DNA of 64,000 nt from Acetobacter sp. DsW_063 (GTDB taxonomy: Bacteria; Pseudomonadota; Alphaproteobacteria; Acetobacterales; Acetobacteraceae), in contig NZ_JOPL01000005.1 in NCBI RefSeq assembly GCF_002153745.1, forward strand, positions 62,001 through 126,000. Reading direction: 5' to 3'. The notes below the pieces were generated by a model that did not search any database, was not told the DNA's origin, and worked only from the letters and a program-made list of their open reading frames with translations. Both the position numbers and the translations under genes were made by a program. This document shows positions 46,531 through 55,090 of the stretch, piece after piece. Each line of letters starts with the position of its first letter. The stretch's first letter is position 1.

Positions 46531-47130
46531 GTGCGCTTGTCGGTGACTTCTTTCCGCCGCGTCGTTCTCGCAGGGGCGTCCTGCGCCCCGCTTCTTCTGG
46601 CGGCGGCGCCGGAAGCGCACGCTGCGGGCATGCCGCAGCTGGATTTCAACAACCCTCTCGTCACCGGTCAGGTGGTGTGGGGCGGCGTTGTCTTCCTCTT
46701 CTTCTACCTCGCCTTGCGTGGCTGGGCCCTGCCTAGGGTCGACGCCGTCCTGCAAAATCGCAGTGAACGTATCGCCGGGGATCTTGATCAGGCGCGCGCT
46801 GCCAAGGCGGAAGCCGATAAGGCGGTGCTTGAACTGCGCGAGACCAAAAAGGCGGCTGCGGCGGAAGCCCAGGCTCATCTTGATGCAGTGCTTGAGCATG
46901 AGCGTGCGTCTGCGGCCGCGAAGCTTGCCGAGATAACCAAGCGCCTCGACGGTGAGATTGCTCGCGCCGAAGCAGGGGTTGCGGCGGAACGCGAACGTGC
47001 GCTTCAGTCGCTCCGCCCGATCGCTGTCGATGTCGCTGAATCGCTCGTCGAGCGTCTCATCGGCGCGCGCGCTGATCGTGCAGTCGTGGAAGCCGCCGTC
47101 GGGCGCGCCACGGCCCAAGCGGCTCACTGA
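46531..47130 (+). CDS. atpX: ATP synthase F0 subunit b' with signal-peptide-like N-terminus
   Basis: The 199-residue protein is the first of two b-type stator subunits, as usual in alphaproteobacteria. It has a single membrane anchor (VVWGGVVFLFFYLALRGWALP, about residues 48-68) followed by a long helical coiled-coil rich in Ala, Glu and Arg. Before the anchor is a 33-residue extension with basic residues, a hydrophobic core and AHA-AG at the end, exactly like a Sec signal peptide. The start is GTG with CAGGAGTAGG upstream. The gene begins 16 bases behind atpE. Confidence 0.9.
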   Translation: MRLSVTSFRRVVLAGASCAPLLLAAAPEAHAAGMPQLDFNNPLVTGQVVWGGVVFLFFYLALRGWALPRVDAVLQNRSERIAGDLDQARAAKAEADKAVLELRETKKAAAAEAQAHLDAVLEHERASAAAKLAEITKRLDGEIARAEAGVAAERERALQSLRPIAVDVAESLVERLIGARADRAVVEAAVGRATAQAAH

Positions 47131-47182
47131 TTTCCGATTTGCGCCCAGACCCGGCTTTGCGTCTGACGAGGAGATAGCACCA

Positions 47183-47686
47183 GTGTCCAATCTGTTTCAC
47201 GAGGCTGGTTTCTGGTTCTCGGTTTCGTTCGTTCTGTTCTTCGTCATTTTTGGCCGGAAAGTCTGGACGCCTCTCGCCGCCATTCTCGACAGCCGCGCGG
47301 ATCGTATCCGGGCGGATCTCGACGAGGCGGCTCGGCTGCGTCGTGAAGCCGAGCAGATGCTCGAAGATGCGACGCGCGAGCGTGAGCAGGCCACGATCGA
47401 AGCCCGCGCTCTTGTTGAACAATCCCGCCTGCATGCCGAACAGCTTGCGGAGAAGACCCGGCAGGAAGCCGAAGAATCCCTTCGCCGCCGCGAGCGTATG
47501 GCGCGCGATCGTATTGATGCGGCGGAACGGGCTGCGGTCGCCGAAGTGCGTGCTGCTGCGGTAGACGCAGCTTTCGACGGCGCTCGCGACGTCATCCAGG
47601 GTTCTGTGGGTGGGCAGTCGGCTGAGGCTCTGATCGATAAGGCCATTCAGGATCTTCCGGGCGCGTTGTCGGCGCGAGCGGCCTGA
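47183..47686 (+). CDS. atpF: ATP synthase F0 subunit b
   Basis: The 167-residue protein begins MSNLFHEAGFWFSVSFVLFFVIFG with one N-terminal membrane anchor and continues as a long charged coiled coil (RADRIRADLDEAARLRREAEQ in part) that links F0 to F1. The start is a GTG at 47183 with GAGGAG at good spacing; the frame is open far upstream but that part overlaps b' and is not family-like. It lies 52 bases behind b' and only 14 bases before the next glycosyltransferase gene. Confidence 0.94.
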   Translation: MSNLFHEAGFWFSVSFVLFFVIFGRKVWTPLAAILDSRADRIRADLDEAARLRREAEQMLEDATREREQATIEARALVEQSRLHAEQLAEKTRQEAEESLRRRERMARDRIDAAERAAVAEVRAAAVDAAFDGARDVIQGSVGGQSAEALIDKAIQDLPGALSARAA

Positions 47687-47700
47687 GCGGTCGTATTCCG

Positions 47701-48474
47701 TTGGCTGAAGGCAGCGCCATAAGCCCCTCCGCTGAGGCAGAAGACGCGCCTCCGGCGTTGAGTGTCGTTATCGCGGTTCTCAACGAATGCGAGAACATCG
47801 CTGCAGTGTGTCAGGAACTCGCCACCGTGCGGCGCGACTTCCCTCGGTCCGAAATTATCTTCGTTGACGATGGAAGCACCGACGGCACGATTGAAGCGAT
47901 TGCCGCCGCGCGCAAAATCGACGGCCTCAGCGATATCCGCATTCTGTCTCATGACCGTCGGTGCGGCAAATCCTCCGCATTGCGCACCGGAATCCGGAAT
48001 GCGCGTGGGCGTTGGATCGCGACGATGGATGGAGACGGTCAGGACGATCCGTCCGCCATCGTGGCGCTTTATGCAGAGGCTGGCGCCGCAAAGGGACGGC
48101 CTCCGCTCGTGGTTGGCGTGCGTCCCCGGCGCAGCGACACGATCTGGCGCAAGCTGGCGACCCGCTTCGCTAACGGTCTGCGAAAGCGGCTTTTGAACGA
48201 TGGGTGTCCGGACACCGGTGCGCCGATGAAGCTTTTTCTGCGTTCCGACTTTCTTGCGCTACCGCAATTCGAGGGGCTGCATCGCTTTCTGCCCGCTCTT
48301 TTGCAATCTTATGGCGTCTCGCTGGTCTGTGTGCCTGTGCGGCATCGCTCCCGCCTGCACGGGCAGTCGAAATACAGCAATCTTGGTCGGGCCGTCGTCG
48401 GCGTGCGCGACCTGCTCGGGGTCATCTGGCTCCGTAACCGCACTCGTCTGCCTGCTTCCGTGCGGGAATGTTGA
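47701..48474 (+). CDS. Glycosyltransferase family 2, polyprenyl-phosphate sugar synthase-like
   Basis: The 257-residue protein has the GT2 motifs LSVVIAVLNECENI, FVDDGSTDGT and the metal-binding TMDGDGQDDP, and RLHGQSKYSNLGR near the C-terminus as in dolichol/undecaprenyl-phosphate mannose or glucose synthases. It lacks the C-terminal membrane helices of ArnC/GtrB, like the short Dpm1 type. It likely loads a sugar on a polyprenyl phosphate for the ArnT-like protein encoded next. The start is probably the TTG at 47701; a TTG at 47758 just before the first motif is the alternative. It overlaps the next gene by 7 bases and lies 14 bases behind atpF. Confidence 0.85.
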   Translation: MAEGSAISPSAEAEDAPPALSVVIAVLNECENIAAVCQELATVRRDFPRSEIIFVDDGSTDGTIEAIAAARKIDGLSDIRILSHDRRCGKSSALRTGIRNARGRWIATMDGDGQDDPSAIVALYAEAGAAKGRPPLVVGVRPRRSDTIWRKLATRFANGLRKRLLNDGCPDTGAPMKLFLRSDFLALPQFEGLHRFLPALLQSYGVSLVCVPVRHRSRLHGQSKYSNLGRAVVGVRDLLGVIWLRNRTRLPASVREC

Positions 48475-50159
48475 AACCGACTCTCCGATTAAACGCGGCA
48501 GCGAAATCGACTGTCGGGAAAATCGCCGCGCTCGTTTTCTGCACATTCGTCCTGCTGCTGCCCGGTCGCTCGACTATCCCCCCTTTCGACCGCGACGAGC
48601 CACGGTATATGCAGGCGACGGCGCAGATGCTGGAGACCGGCAACTTCGTTGACGTCCGCTTTCAGGATCAGCCGCGCTATTTGCAACCTGCGGGTATTTA
48701 CTGGCTTGAAGCCGCCTCCGTCTGGCTTTCAGGAACTCTGAAACAGCGGGAAGTCTGGGCTTATCGCGTTCCGTCTCTGTTGGCGATGACCGGGGCGATC
48801 GCGCTTACGGCGCGCATCGGGGCGATCATGTTCGGTCCGGCGGTTGGTCTGCTCGGCGGCGCACTGTTGGCGGGCTCTGTCCTCGTCGAAGCCGAAGGTC
48901 GCATGGCGACGATTGACAGCACGTTACTGCTGGTCGTGCTGATCGTGCAGACAATGGTGCTCCGCGTGCTGATGGACCGCTCCCGGGATCGGTCGACTCC
49001 ACTGTGGACGGCATTGGCTTACTGGCTTGCGCTCGGGTGCGGGCTGATGCTGAAGGGTCCGGTTGTCTTGATTCCCGGGCTGGCGACCCCGCTGGTCATG
49101 GCGGTTTTGGAGCGCGACGTTTCAGTGTGGCGGCGGTTGCGGCCTTCCTGGGGCTGGCTTGCGATGCTCGCCGTCGTGGTCCCCTGGTGCGTCGCCATTG
49201 ATGTGATCAGTCATGGCGAGTTCTTCCAACGTGCTGTTGGACGGAATTTTCTGGGTAAGATCGGCCATGGGCAGGAAGCTCATGGGGCGCCGCCCGGTTT
49301 CCATCTCGCGGTGTTCGCTCTGGCCTTCTGGCCTGGGTCCCTGTTCGCAGCAATTGCGCTTCCGGTGGTGTGGGCGTCGCGAAAGGCGTGGCGAATCCGG
49401 TTCCTCCTGTGCTGGATTGTCCCGCATTGGCTGGTGTTCGAACTGATCGCAACAAAACTGCCGCACTATGTCATGCCGACCTACCCGGCTATCGCGATCC
49501 TGACTGCGGCGGCGCTGCATGCTGCGCCCGATAACTGGCGGGCGTGGCCTGCACGCAGGTGGACGCAGGCCCTTCTCGGTATTTACGGCGTGGTCTGGCT
49601 TCTGGTTGGCGTGGCGTTGAGCGTCGCCGGGATCGCTCTGTCGTGGTTTCTCGAAGGCCATGCGCCTCTCAGCGCCTGGATCGCCGCGGCGGGAAGCCTG
49701 CCGCTTCTGGCGGTCGCAGTCAGGCTGATTGTGCTGGGCAAAGTCTGGCGCGGGGCCATCACGTCGTTGGGCGCCGCGGCGGTCGTCTATTGCGGGATTT
49801 TTCTGGGCGTAGCGCCTCATCTGGATACGATATGGCTGGCTCCGCGTCTTGCGGAGCTGACCGATGAATATCGCCCGTGCCCGAACACTGAAGTCGTCTC
49901 CAGTTCGTTCTCTGAACCCAGTCTTGTTTTCCTGATGCATGGAAAGGTGGAGTTGCGTAGCGCACGTGCTGGCGGCGAGATGCTGGCGCGCAATCCCTCG
50001 TGTGGACTGGTGCTCGTTTCGCGACGAGACGAAGCGCAGTTTCAGGAAGGCATAGGGACGAGCGGCGTGAAGCCGATCGAATATGGCCGCGTCAGGGGGC
50101 TCAATTACTCCACCGGCAAATGGCTCGATATTGGCCTGTTCGGCGCAAATCCGTCGTGA
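48468..50159 (+). CDS. ArnT-like lipid-linked sugar transferase (GT83/PMT superfamily)
   Basis: The 563-residue membrane protein has about twelve hydrophobic segments and the first-loop motif FDRDEPRYMQATAQML (Asp41, Glu44) with FQDQPRYLQPAGIYWLE, matching ArnT and related GT-C enzymes. These take a sugar from polyprenyl phosphate and put it on lipid A or another envelope acceptor on the periplasmic side. A C-terminal soluble domain follows after ~residue 470. The upstream GT2, whose stop overlaps this start, is the likely donor-making enzyme. ArnT-type aminoarabinose genes are absent nearby, so the sugar is not necessarily L-Ara4N. Confidence 0.87.
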   Translation: MLKPTLRLNAAAKSTVGKIAALVFCTFVLLLPGRSTIPPFDRDEPRYMQATAQMLETGNFVDVRFQDQPRYLQPAGIYWLEAASVWLSGTLKQREVWAYRVPSLLAMTGAIALTARIGAIMFGPAVGLLGGALLAGSVLVEAEGRMATIDSTLLLVVLIVQTMVLRVLMDRSRDRSTPLWTALAYWLALGCGLMLKGPVVLIPGLATPLVMAVLERDVSVWRRLRPSWGWLAMLAVVVPWCVAIDVISHGEFFQRAVGRNFLGKIGHGQEAHGAPPGFHLAVFALAFWPGSLFAAIALPVVWASRKAWRIRFLLCWIVPHWLVFELIATKLPHYVMPTYPAIAILTAAALHAAPDNWRAWPARRWTQALLGIYGVVWLLVGVALSVAGIALSWFLEGHAPLSAWIAAAGSLPLLAVAVRLIVLGKVWRGAITSLGAAAVVYCGIFLGVAPHLDTIWLAPRLAELTDEYRPCPNTEVVSSSFSEPSLVFLMHGKVELRSARAGGEMLARNPSCGLVLVSRRDEAQFQEGIGTSGVKPIEYGRVRGLNYSTGKWLDIGLFGANPS

Positions 50160-50278
50160 ACCGATGCGTTCGGCGGGGTTGAATCACCTTCTGAGCCACT
50201 AAATTTGGGGCTGGGAATAGAGAAGCCCGTCACGGCTGTGCTCAGGAGCAATTTCCTTGGTCTGGCATAGTGGTTCCT

Positions 50279-50560
50279 CTACTGCGCCACGGACACAGGC
50301 TGCGCGGGGCGACTGCGCGCCACGTAGCCGGGAAGACGTTTTGCAACGCGTGCGGGAGCGCGTCTCAGGATCAGATCCCGGTGTCGAGCGTCGAGGGTTT
50401 TCCATGCCGAAATCGGTGTGTTGGCTGACGGCGGCAGGTGGTCGGGACGTCCGAGGAGCAGGGCGATTGCGACCCGTTCGGCGGGCGTGGTCATCTGCCA
50501 AAGGACTTCTGGATCCAGTTTGCCGGTGATGACCAGTCGGGCTGCTTCTAACACGCGCAT
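50279..50560 (-). CDS. Small basic protein of unknown function
   Basis: A 93-residue protein starting MRVLEAARLVITGKLDPEVL, with a predicted helical N-terminal half and a basic C-terminal half (LRRAPARVAKRLPGY). The ATG at 50560 has a strong AGGAAGG ribosome site, which is the main evidence for a real gene. No family is recognised. It lies downstream of the beta-helix protein gene on the same strand, 274 bases behind it. Confidence 0.55.
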   Translation of the reverse strand: MRVLEAARLVITGKLDPEVLWQMTTPAERVAIALLLGRPDHLPPSANTPISAWKTLDARHRDLILRRAPARVAKRLPGYVARSRPAQPVSVAQ

Positions 50561-50834
50561 CACCTGCACCTTCCTCAATTAAGGGAAAAGACGGCTCTTC
50601 CCGGCATATAGATGCCGTCTCCGTCAGTGCAGGATGACGGACGGGAGTTTCCAAATAGTTAAAATGATCAATGAAAACGTGGCGATTAATAGATTTGGGA
50701 CCGATACCTGTTGTTCGCCCTATGTGCTCAGCCTCAGGGAAATTTCGCGGAGACATGGATGCGGCGGGGCATACGAAAGCTATTTGAGCGACGCTGCCGT
50801 TTCCGCGTGGATTACCGGAAACGGCAAGATGGGG

Positions 50835-51815
50835 TTACCGGAAATTTGCCGGCCCACCATTCCACGTTACGACTGTGCCGGGACCGCATACCGCCCCCTG
50901 CTTGCCGCCAAATCCCCAGAGTGTTGCGGGAACTACGACGTTATTGCCCGACAGGCTGGTTTGCACGTAGCAGGCTTGTTTTGGGGCGGAGGCGTTCCAT
51001 TCATCAACCGTAATCGTCGAACCAGCGCTCATGTAGATCGACCCTGGGGGAACGCCTTCCAACGCCTTCAAAACAATTTCGGTCGCTCCAGTATCCCGAT
51101 TTTCGATATGGCCAGTGAACGAAGTGGGACCGGCAAGGATCATTTGCTGCGCGTTGAAATCGAAACTCACGCCCTGAAAATCGATCTCGCAGGAGGATTC
51201 CTCGTCCACGCCCGCAACGGCGTTGTTGTAGATCGTGCCGCCGATAAACGCGGAGCGCTCGCCTGAGTTATGCGTGCCGGGTTCTGCGTAGATGCCGATA
51301 TTGCCTTCGCCGATGATCACGTTGACCATGTCCACGCCCCAGACGTTGTTCCCAAGAGTGATCCCGTGATTGAAGCCGGCGATCTTTACGTTGAACAACG
51401 ACATGCCTGCGTCGATGTTATAGTTTTGGGAGTCCGTGTAATTCATCGTGATGCCGTCGGCTGATTTGTTGCCGATCAACGCCACGCCCTCCAGACGATG
51501 CGCACCGCCGCGCCCCTTTCCGACATAACCGTCCTCCGACACGTAGAGGCACGTTCCGCTCGTCATCGTGCATTGGAAGATCACGTCGCGGATCGTCACC
51601 AGTTCCGGATCCACCTTGAGCGTGGTGGCGAGCGTCTTCGTCGCTCCCTGCAGGTCGATCACGCAGGGACCGCTGCCAGCGTAACAGGCGTCGAGCATCC
51701 CCTGCACCGCGGCGCTGTCGTCGGCGCGGGCTGCAATGGGAAGCGCGCTTGCGACGAGAAGGGGCAAGGCAAGCAGAGCAGGCGGGCGGAAATATCTCAC
51801 CGGAACGAACTCCAT
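50835..51815 (-). CDS. Secreted right-handed beta-helix-like protein
   Basis: The 326-residue protein starts with a signal peptide (MEFVPVRYFRPPALLALPLLVASALPIAARA in outline, cleavage near residue 31). The body looks like a parallel beta-helix: recurring short strands such as VALIGNKSADGITMNY, FNVKIAGFNHGITLG, VNVIIGEGNIGIYAE and FIGGTIYNNAVAGVD, with cysteine pairs near the N-terminus. Pectate-lyase-like and phage tailspike proteins share the fold, but no catalytic motif is recognised. I chose the ATG at 51815 since it directly precedes the signal peptide. It is divergent from the aldehyde dehydrogenase gene. Likely a periplasmic or extracellular carbohydrate-related protein. Confidence 0.7.
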   Translation of the reverse strand: MEFVPVRYFRPPALLALPLLVASALPIAARADDSAAVQGMLDACYAGSGPCVIDLQGATKTLATTLKVDPELVTIRDVIFQCTMTSGTCLYVSEDGYVGKGRGGAHRLEGVALIGNKSADGITMNYTDSQNYNIDAGMSLFNVKIAGFNHGITLGNNVWGVDMVNVIIGEGNIGIYAEPGTHNSGERSAFIGGTIYNNAVAGVDEESSCEIDFQGVSFDFNAQQMILAGPTSFTGHIENRDTGATEIVLKALEGVPPGSIYMSAGSTITVDEWNASAPKQACYVQTSLSGNNVVVPATLWGFGGKQGAVCGPGTVVTWNGGPANFR

Positions 51816-52119
51816 CGATGTCAGGTTTGAAACGAGGGGCGACGATAATCGGCGACATCCTCGGCGGTCAGCGTGCGGGGCGCTCGCGGCGTGTGAGTAC
51901 CTACAAAGGACGCTGCGCACTGGCGTCGCGCCTATAAGACATACATGTCTCTGAACGCCGTTCGGTTCCATGAAATTCTTGTTTTTGGGACACGGAGTCC
52001 CCGTCGCGCTCCGACGGGCTCGTCCCGACGGCACGCAGGCGCAGCTTTCGCGGCTTGACCTGTGACTGGTCCTGCGGCCCCATGGGCGCACTGTATCGGG
52101 AACACAGAGGGCTCTACGG
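51816..52119. promoter_or_regulatory. Divergent region between beta-helix and aldehyde dehydrogenase genes
   Basis: About 300 bases. Two small tandem hairpins lie at about 51988-52002 (GGGAC/GTCCC) and 52001-52017 (CCGTCG/CGACGG), roughly 100 bases before the dehydrogenase start. No gene was found. Promoters for both flanking genes should be here. Confidence 0.45.
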
Positions 52120-53553
52120 ATGGCGCACGCGAAGCAATTTTATATCGATGGCGTGTGGGTGGACCCGATCGAGCCCCGAACGCTCGACGTCATAAATCCG
52201 GCGACAGAAGAGGTCTGCGCCACCATTTCTATCGGTGGCGCGGCGGACGTTGATCGCGCGGTCAAGGCCGCCGCACGCGCTTTCGATACGTGGTCGCAAT
52301 CGTCGAAGGACGAGCGACTCGACGTGCTCGAGCGAATCCTTGCTGTGTATCTGCGTCGCATCGACGACATGGCTGCCGCGATCTCGACCGAAATGGGCGC
52401 GCCACTGCCCATGGCGAAATCGGATCAGGCCGGGATCGGCGCCGCGCATCTGAGCGAAATGATCCGCGTGTTGCGCGCCTACGAGTTCGATCGTGTCGAG
52501 GGCGACATGCTCATTACGCACGAGCCGGTTGGCGTCGCAGGCCTGATCACCCCCTGGAACTGGCCGATGAACCAGATCACCTGCAAGGTTGCGCCCGCGC
52601 TGGCTGCAGGCTGCACGGTGGTTTTGAAGCCCAGCGAGGTGGCCCCGCTCAGTGCGCTGCTGTTCAGCGAGATCGTCGACGAGGCAGGATTACCGCCCGG
52701 CGTATACAACATGGTCAACGGCGACGGACCGGGCGTTGGCGCCGCGCTTTCCACCCATCCTGATGTCGGCATCGTCTCCTTCACAGGTTCGACACGCGCA
52801 GGAATCGCAGTGGCCGAGGCGGCGGCGCGGACGGTCAAGCGCGTCCATCAGGAGTTGGGAGGTAAATCGCCCAACATCGTGCTGCCTGACGCCGATCTCA
52901 AGGAAGCGGTGAGGAAGGGCGTGCAGAGATGTTTCGGCAACTCCGGGCAGTCCTGCAACGCCCCCACGCGTCTGCTTGTCCCGGCCGCGAAAATGGACGA
53001 AGCGATGGCTGCGGCGAAGGAGGCTGCTGACGCCATCGTGGTCGGCGCTCCGGACGCCCCGAACACTATGCTCGGTCCTGTGGTCAGCGACGTGCAGTTC
53101 GACAAGATTCAGGCGCTGATTCAGGCTGGCGTCGACGAAGGCGCAACGCTTGTCGCGGGCGGCGTCGGCCGACCTGAAGGGCTGACGAAAGGGTATTACG
53201 TGCGGCCGACAGTCTTCGGTCGCGTCAGGCCGGAGATGACCATTTCCCGAGAAGAAATCTTCGGGCCGGTGCTTTCGATCATCGGTTACGACAGCGTCGA
53301 AGAAGCTGTGAAGATCGCCAATGACACGCCGTATGGCCTCGCCGCGTATATTCAGGCGGGCGAGGATCTGACGGAGGCCCGCCGCATCTCCCGTCTGCTG
53401 AGGGCGGGCAACGTCAATATCAATGGAGCCCCGTGGCGGGCGAGTGCCCCCTTCGGCGGGTACAAACAGTCGGGCAACGGGCGTGAATACAGCGAATACG
53501 GCCTGCATGATTTTCTGGAGATCAAGGCGGTCCTCGGGTACTCCGAGGCGTAA
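52120..53553 (+). CDS. NAD(P)-dependent aldehyde dehydrogenase
   Basis: The 477-residue protein is a standard ALDH: ITPWNWPMNQITCKVAPALA for cofactor and substrate binding, VSFTGSTRAG in the Rossmann part, catalytic Glu245 in HQELGGKSPNIV, and Cys279 in NSGQSCNAPTR. The N-terminal MAHAKQFYIDGVWVDP is typical of the gamma-glutamyl/betaine/vanillin dehydrogenase-like group. The product specificity is unknown. The next gene is a PuuB-like amine oxidase; the pair resembles the PuuB/PuuC steps of putrescine or other amine catabolism, although the glutamylation genes are not here. Confidence 0.93.
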   Translation: MAHAKQFYIDGVWVDPIEPRTLDVINPATEEVCATISIGGAADVDRAVKAAARAFDTWSQSSKDERLDVLERILAVYLRRIDDMAAAISTEMGAPLPMAKSDQAGIGAAHLSEMIRVLRAYEFDRVEGDMLITHEPVGVAGLITPWNWPMNQITCKVAPALAAGCTVVLKPSEVAPLSALLFSEIVDEAGLPPGVYNMVNGDGPGVGAALSTHPDVGIVSFTGSTRAGIAVAEAAARTVKRVHQELGGKSPNIVLPDADLKEAVRKGVQRCFGNSGQSCNAPTRLLVPAAKMDEAMAAAKEAADAIVVGAPDAPNTMLGPVVSDVQFDKIQALIQAGVDEGATLVAGGVGRPEGLTKGYYVRPTVFGRVRPEMTISREEIFGPVLSIIGYDSVEEAVKIANDTPYGLAAYIQAGEDLTEARRISRLLRAGNVNINGAPWRASAPFGGYKQSGNGREYSEYGLHDFLEIKAVLGYSEA

Positions 53554-53638
53554 GCAGGTTTCCCGAACAGCTTAAAGTCTGACGCATCGAAGCTGTTGCT
53601 GCGTCGCTGTTCTCGTGCACGGAAATGAACGGGCAAAC

Positions 53639-54970
53639 ATGACGCGTCAGGAAACCGGACGACAGCTGCAATTCGCGCAACAACCGCTGATGCCGGCCTC
53701 GCTTTACGTCGATACGACACAGGCTCCACCGGTGACCGAAAGGCTGAGCGGGGAAACGCGTTTCGACGTGGCGGTGATCGGGGCCGGAATCACGGGCCTG
53801 TCGGCCGCGTTGCATATCGCCGCCTCGGGAAGGCGCGCCGCAGTTCTCGACTCTGCCGAACCGGGGTGGGGAGCGTCGGGACGGAATGGCGGTCAGGTCA
53901 ATCCGGGCCTGAAGACACTTCCTTCGGAGGTGGAGCGGGATTTCGGGCGAGAGGTCGGACGCAGGCTCGCGGTCGCAGCGTGGAACGCGCCGGATCTCGT
54001 GTTCGCGCTGATAGAGCGGTATCGCATCCAGTGTTCACCCGCACGTGGCGGCACGATCCGCGCTGCGACCGGGCAGGCGCAACTGCCGGGGCTGGAGCGG
54101 TTGACCGACGAATGCAGGGCGCGCGGCGGCGACGCCGCGTGGCTGAATGCTGCTGAGATGGCTGCTCTTACGGGAACATCACGATACGTAGCCGGAATGA
54201 TCGACCGCCGGGGAGGGCAGATCAATCCGTTGGCCTACACGCGAGGGCTTGCCGCCGCCGCCATCAGGGAAGGCGCCGCGGTCTACTCCAACTCACGCGT
54301 CGTCGGATTGTCCCGCTCGGGTGAGGCCTGGCGTGTGCGGACGCCGACAGGAGCTATCGTCGCGGGGCATGTCGTGCTCGCCGCCAACGGTTATACGGAC
54401 GGTCTCTGGCCGGAACTCGCAGAGAGCGTAATTCCTCTGTTCAGCGCCATCGTGGCGACTGAGCCGTTGCCGAGGACTCTGGCCCAGACCATCCTCGCGC
54501 GGCGGGAGGTTCTGTACGAACTTGGGGACGTGACGATCTATTACCGTGTTGACGACGCTGGGCGGTTGTTGGTCGGAGGGCGCTCGGCCTCCCGCCCGCT
54601 ATGTGGGCCTGACGCGTTTCCGTTCTTGCGAGAACTTGCGCTCCGCGTGTGGCCGAATCTCGATGGCGTCGAATGGACGCATGGGTGGAACGGGCGGTTG
54701 GCGATGACCCGGGACCACTATCCGCACTGGCATGAACCGGCGCCCGACGTCATAGCAGCGCTTGGCTACAACGGCAGGGGCGTCGCAATGGCGACGTTGC
54801 TCGGGCGGGAGATCTCGCGACGGATTGACGGAACTCCGGCTCATGACATGCTTTTGCCGACGCGTCCGATATCGCCGATTCCCCTGCACCGATTCTGGCC
54901 AGCGGGGGTAGCGGCTCGGGTCGCTTTCGGGCAGTGGAAGGACAGTCGCACGGAGCGGGGCAGGGCATGA
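53639..54970 (+). CDS. FAD-dependent oxidoreductase (PuuB/DadA-like)
   Basis: The 443-residue flavoprotein has the dinucleotide motif VAVIGAGITGLSAALHIA near residue 40, the second FAD site region AANGYTDGLWPEL, and a C-terminal GYNGRGVAMATLLG typical of the gamma-glutamylputrescine oxidase group. It should oxidise a secondary or primary amine with oxygen or quinone as acceptor, feeding an aldehyde to the neighbouring dehydrogenase. The ATG at 53639 follows a 24-base in-frame extension that is ignored. It lies 85 bases behind the dehydrogenase on the same strand. Confidence 0.88.
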   Translation: MTRQETGRQLQFAQQPLMPASLYVDTTQAPPVTERLSGETRFDVAVIGAGITGLSAALHIAASGRRAAVLDSAEPGWGASGRNGGQVNPGLKTLPSEVERDFGREVGRRLAVAAWNAPDLVFALIERYRIQCSPARGGTIRAATGQAQLPGLERLTDECRARGGDAAWLNAAEMAALTGTSRYVAGMIDRRGGQINPLAYTRGLAAAAIREGAAVYSNSRVVGLSRSGEAWRVRTPTGAIVAGHVVLAANGYTDGLWPELAESVIPLFSAIVATEPLPRTLAQTILARREVLYELGDVTIYYRVDDAGRLLVGGRSASRPLCGPDAFPFLRELALRVWPNLDGVEWTHGWNGRLAMTRDHYPHWHEPAPDVIAALGYNGRGVAMATLLGREISRRIDGTPAHDMLLPTRPISPIPLHRFWPAGVAARVAFGQWKDSRTERGRA

Positions 54971-55090
54971 TCCCGGAGTGGTGCGGCGTCGGATTGTTCT
55001 ATCCCGTCCCACCTTGGGCAGCGCGGGTTGACGGCGGAGGTTCATGTCCGCTGGTCCGGTGAGTATCTTTGTCGGCTAGGCAGAGAGTTG

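Noticed and set aside
50634-51266. A 210-codon plus-strand frame opposite the beta-helix gene
   Set aside because: The minus strand has a signal peptide and rung-like repeats; the plus-strand frame has neither motifs nor a good start.
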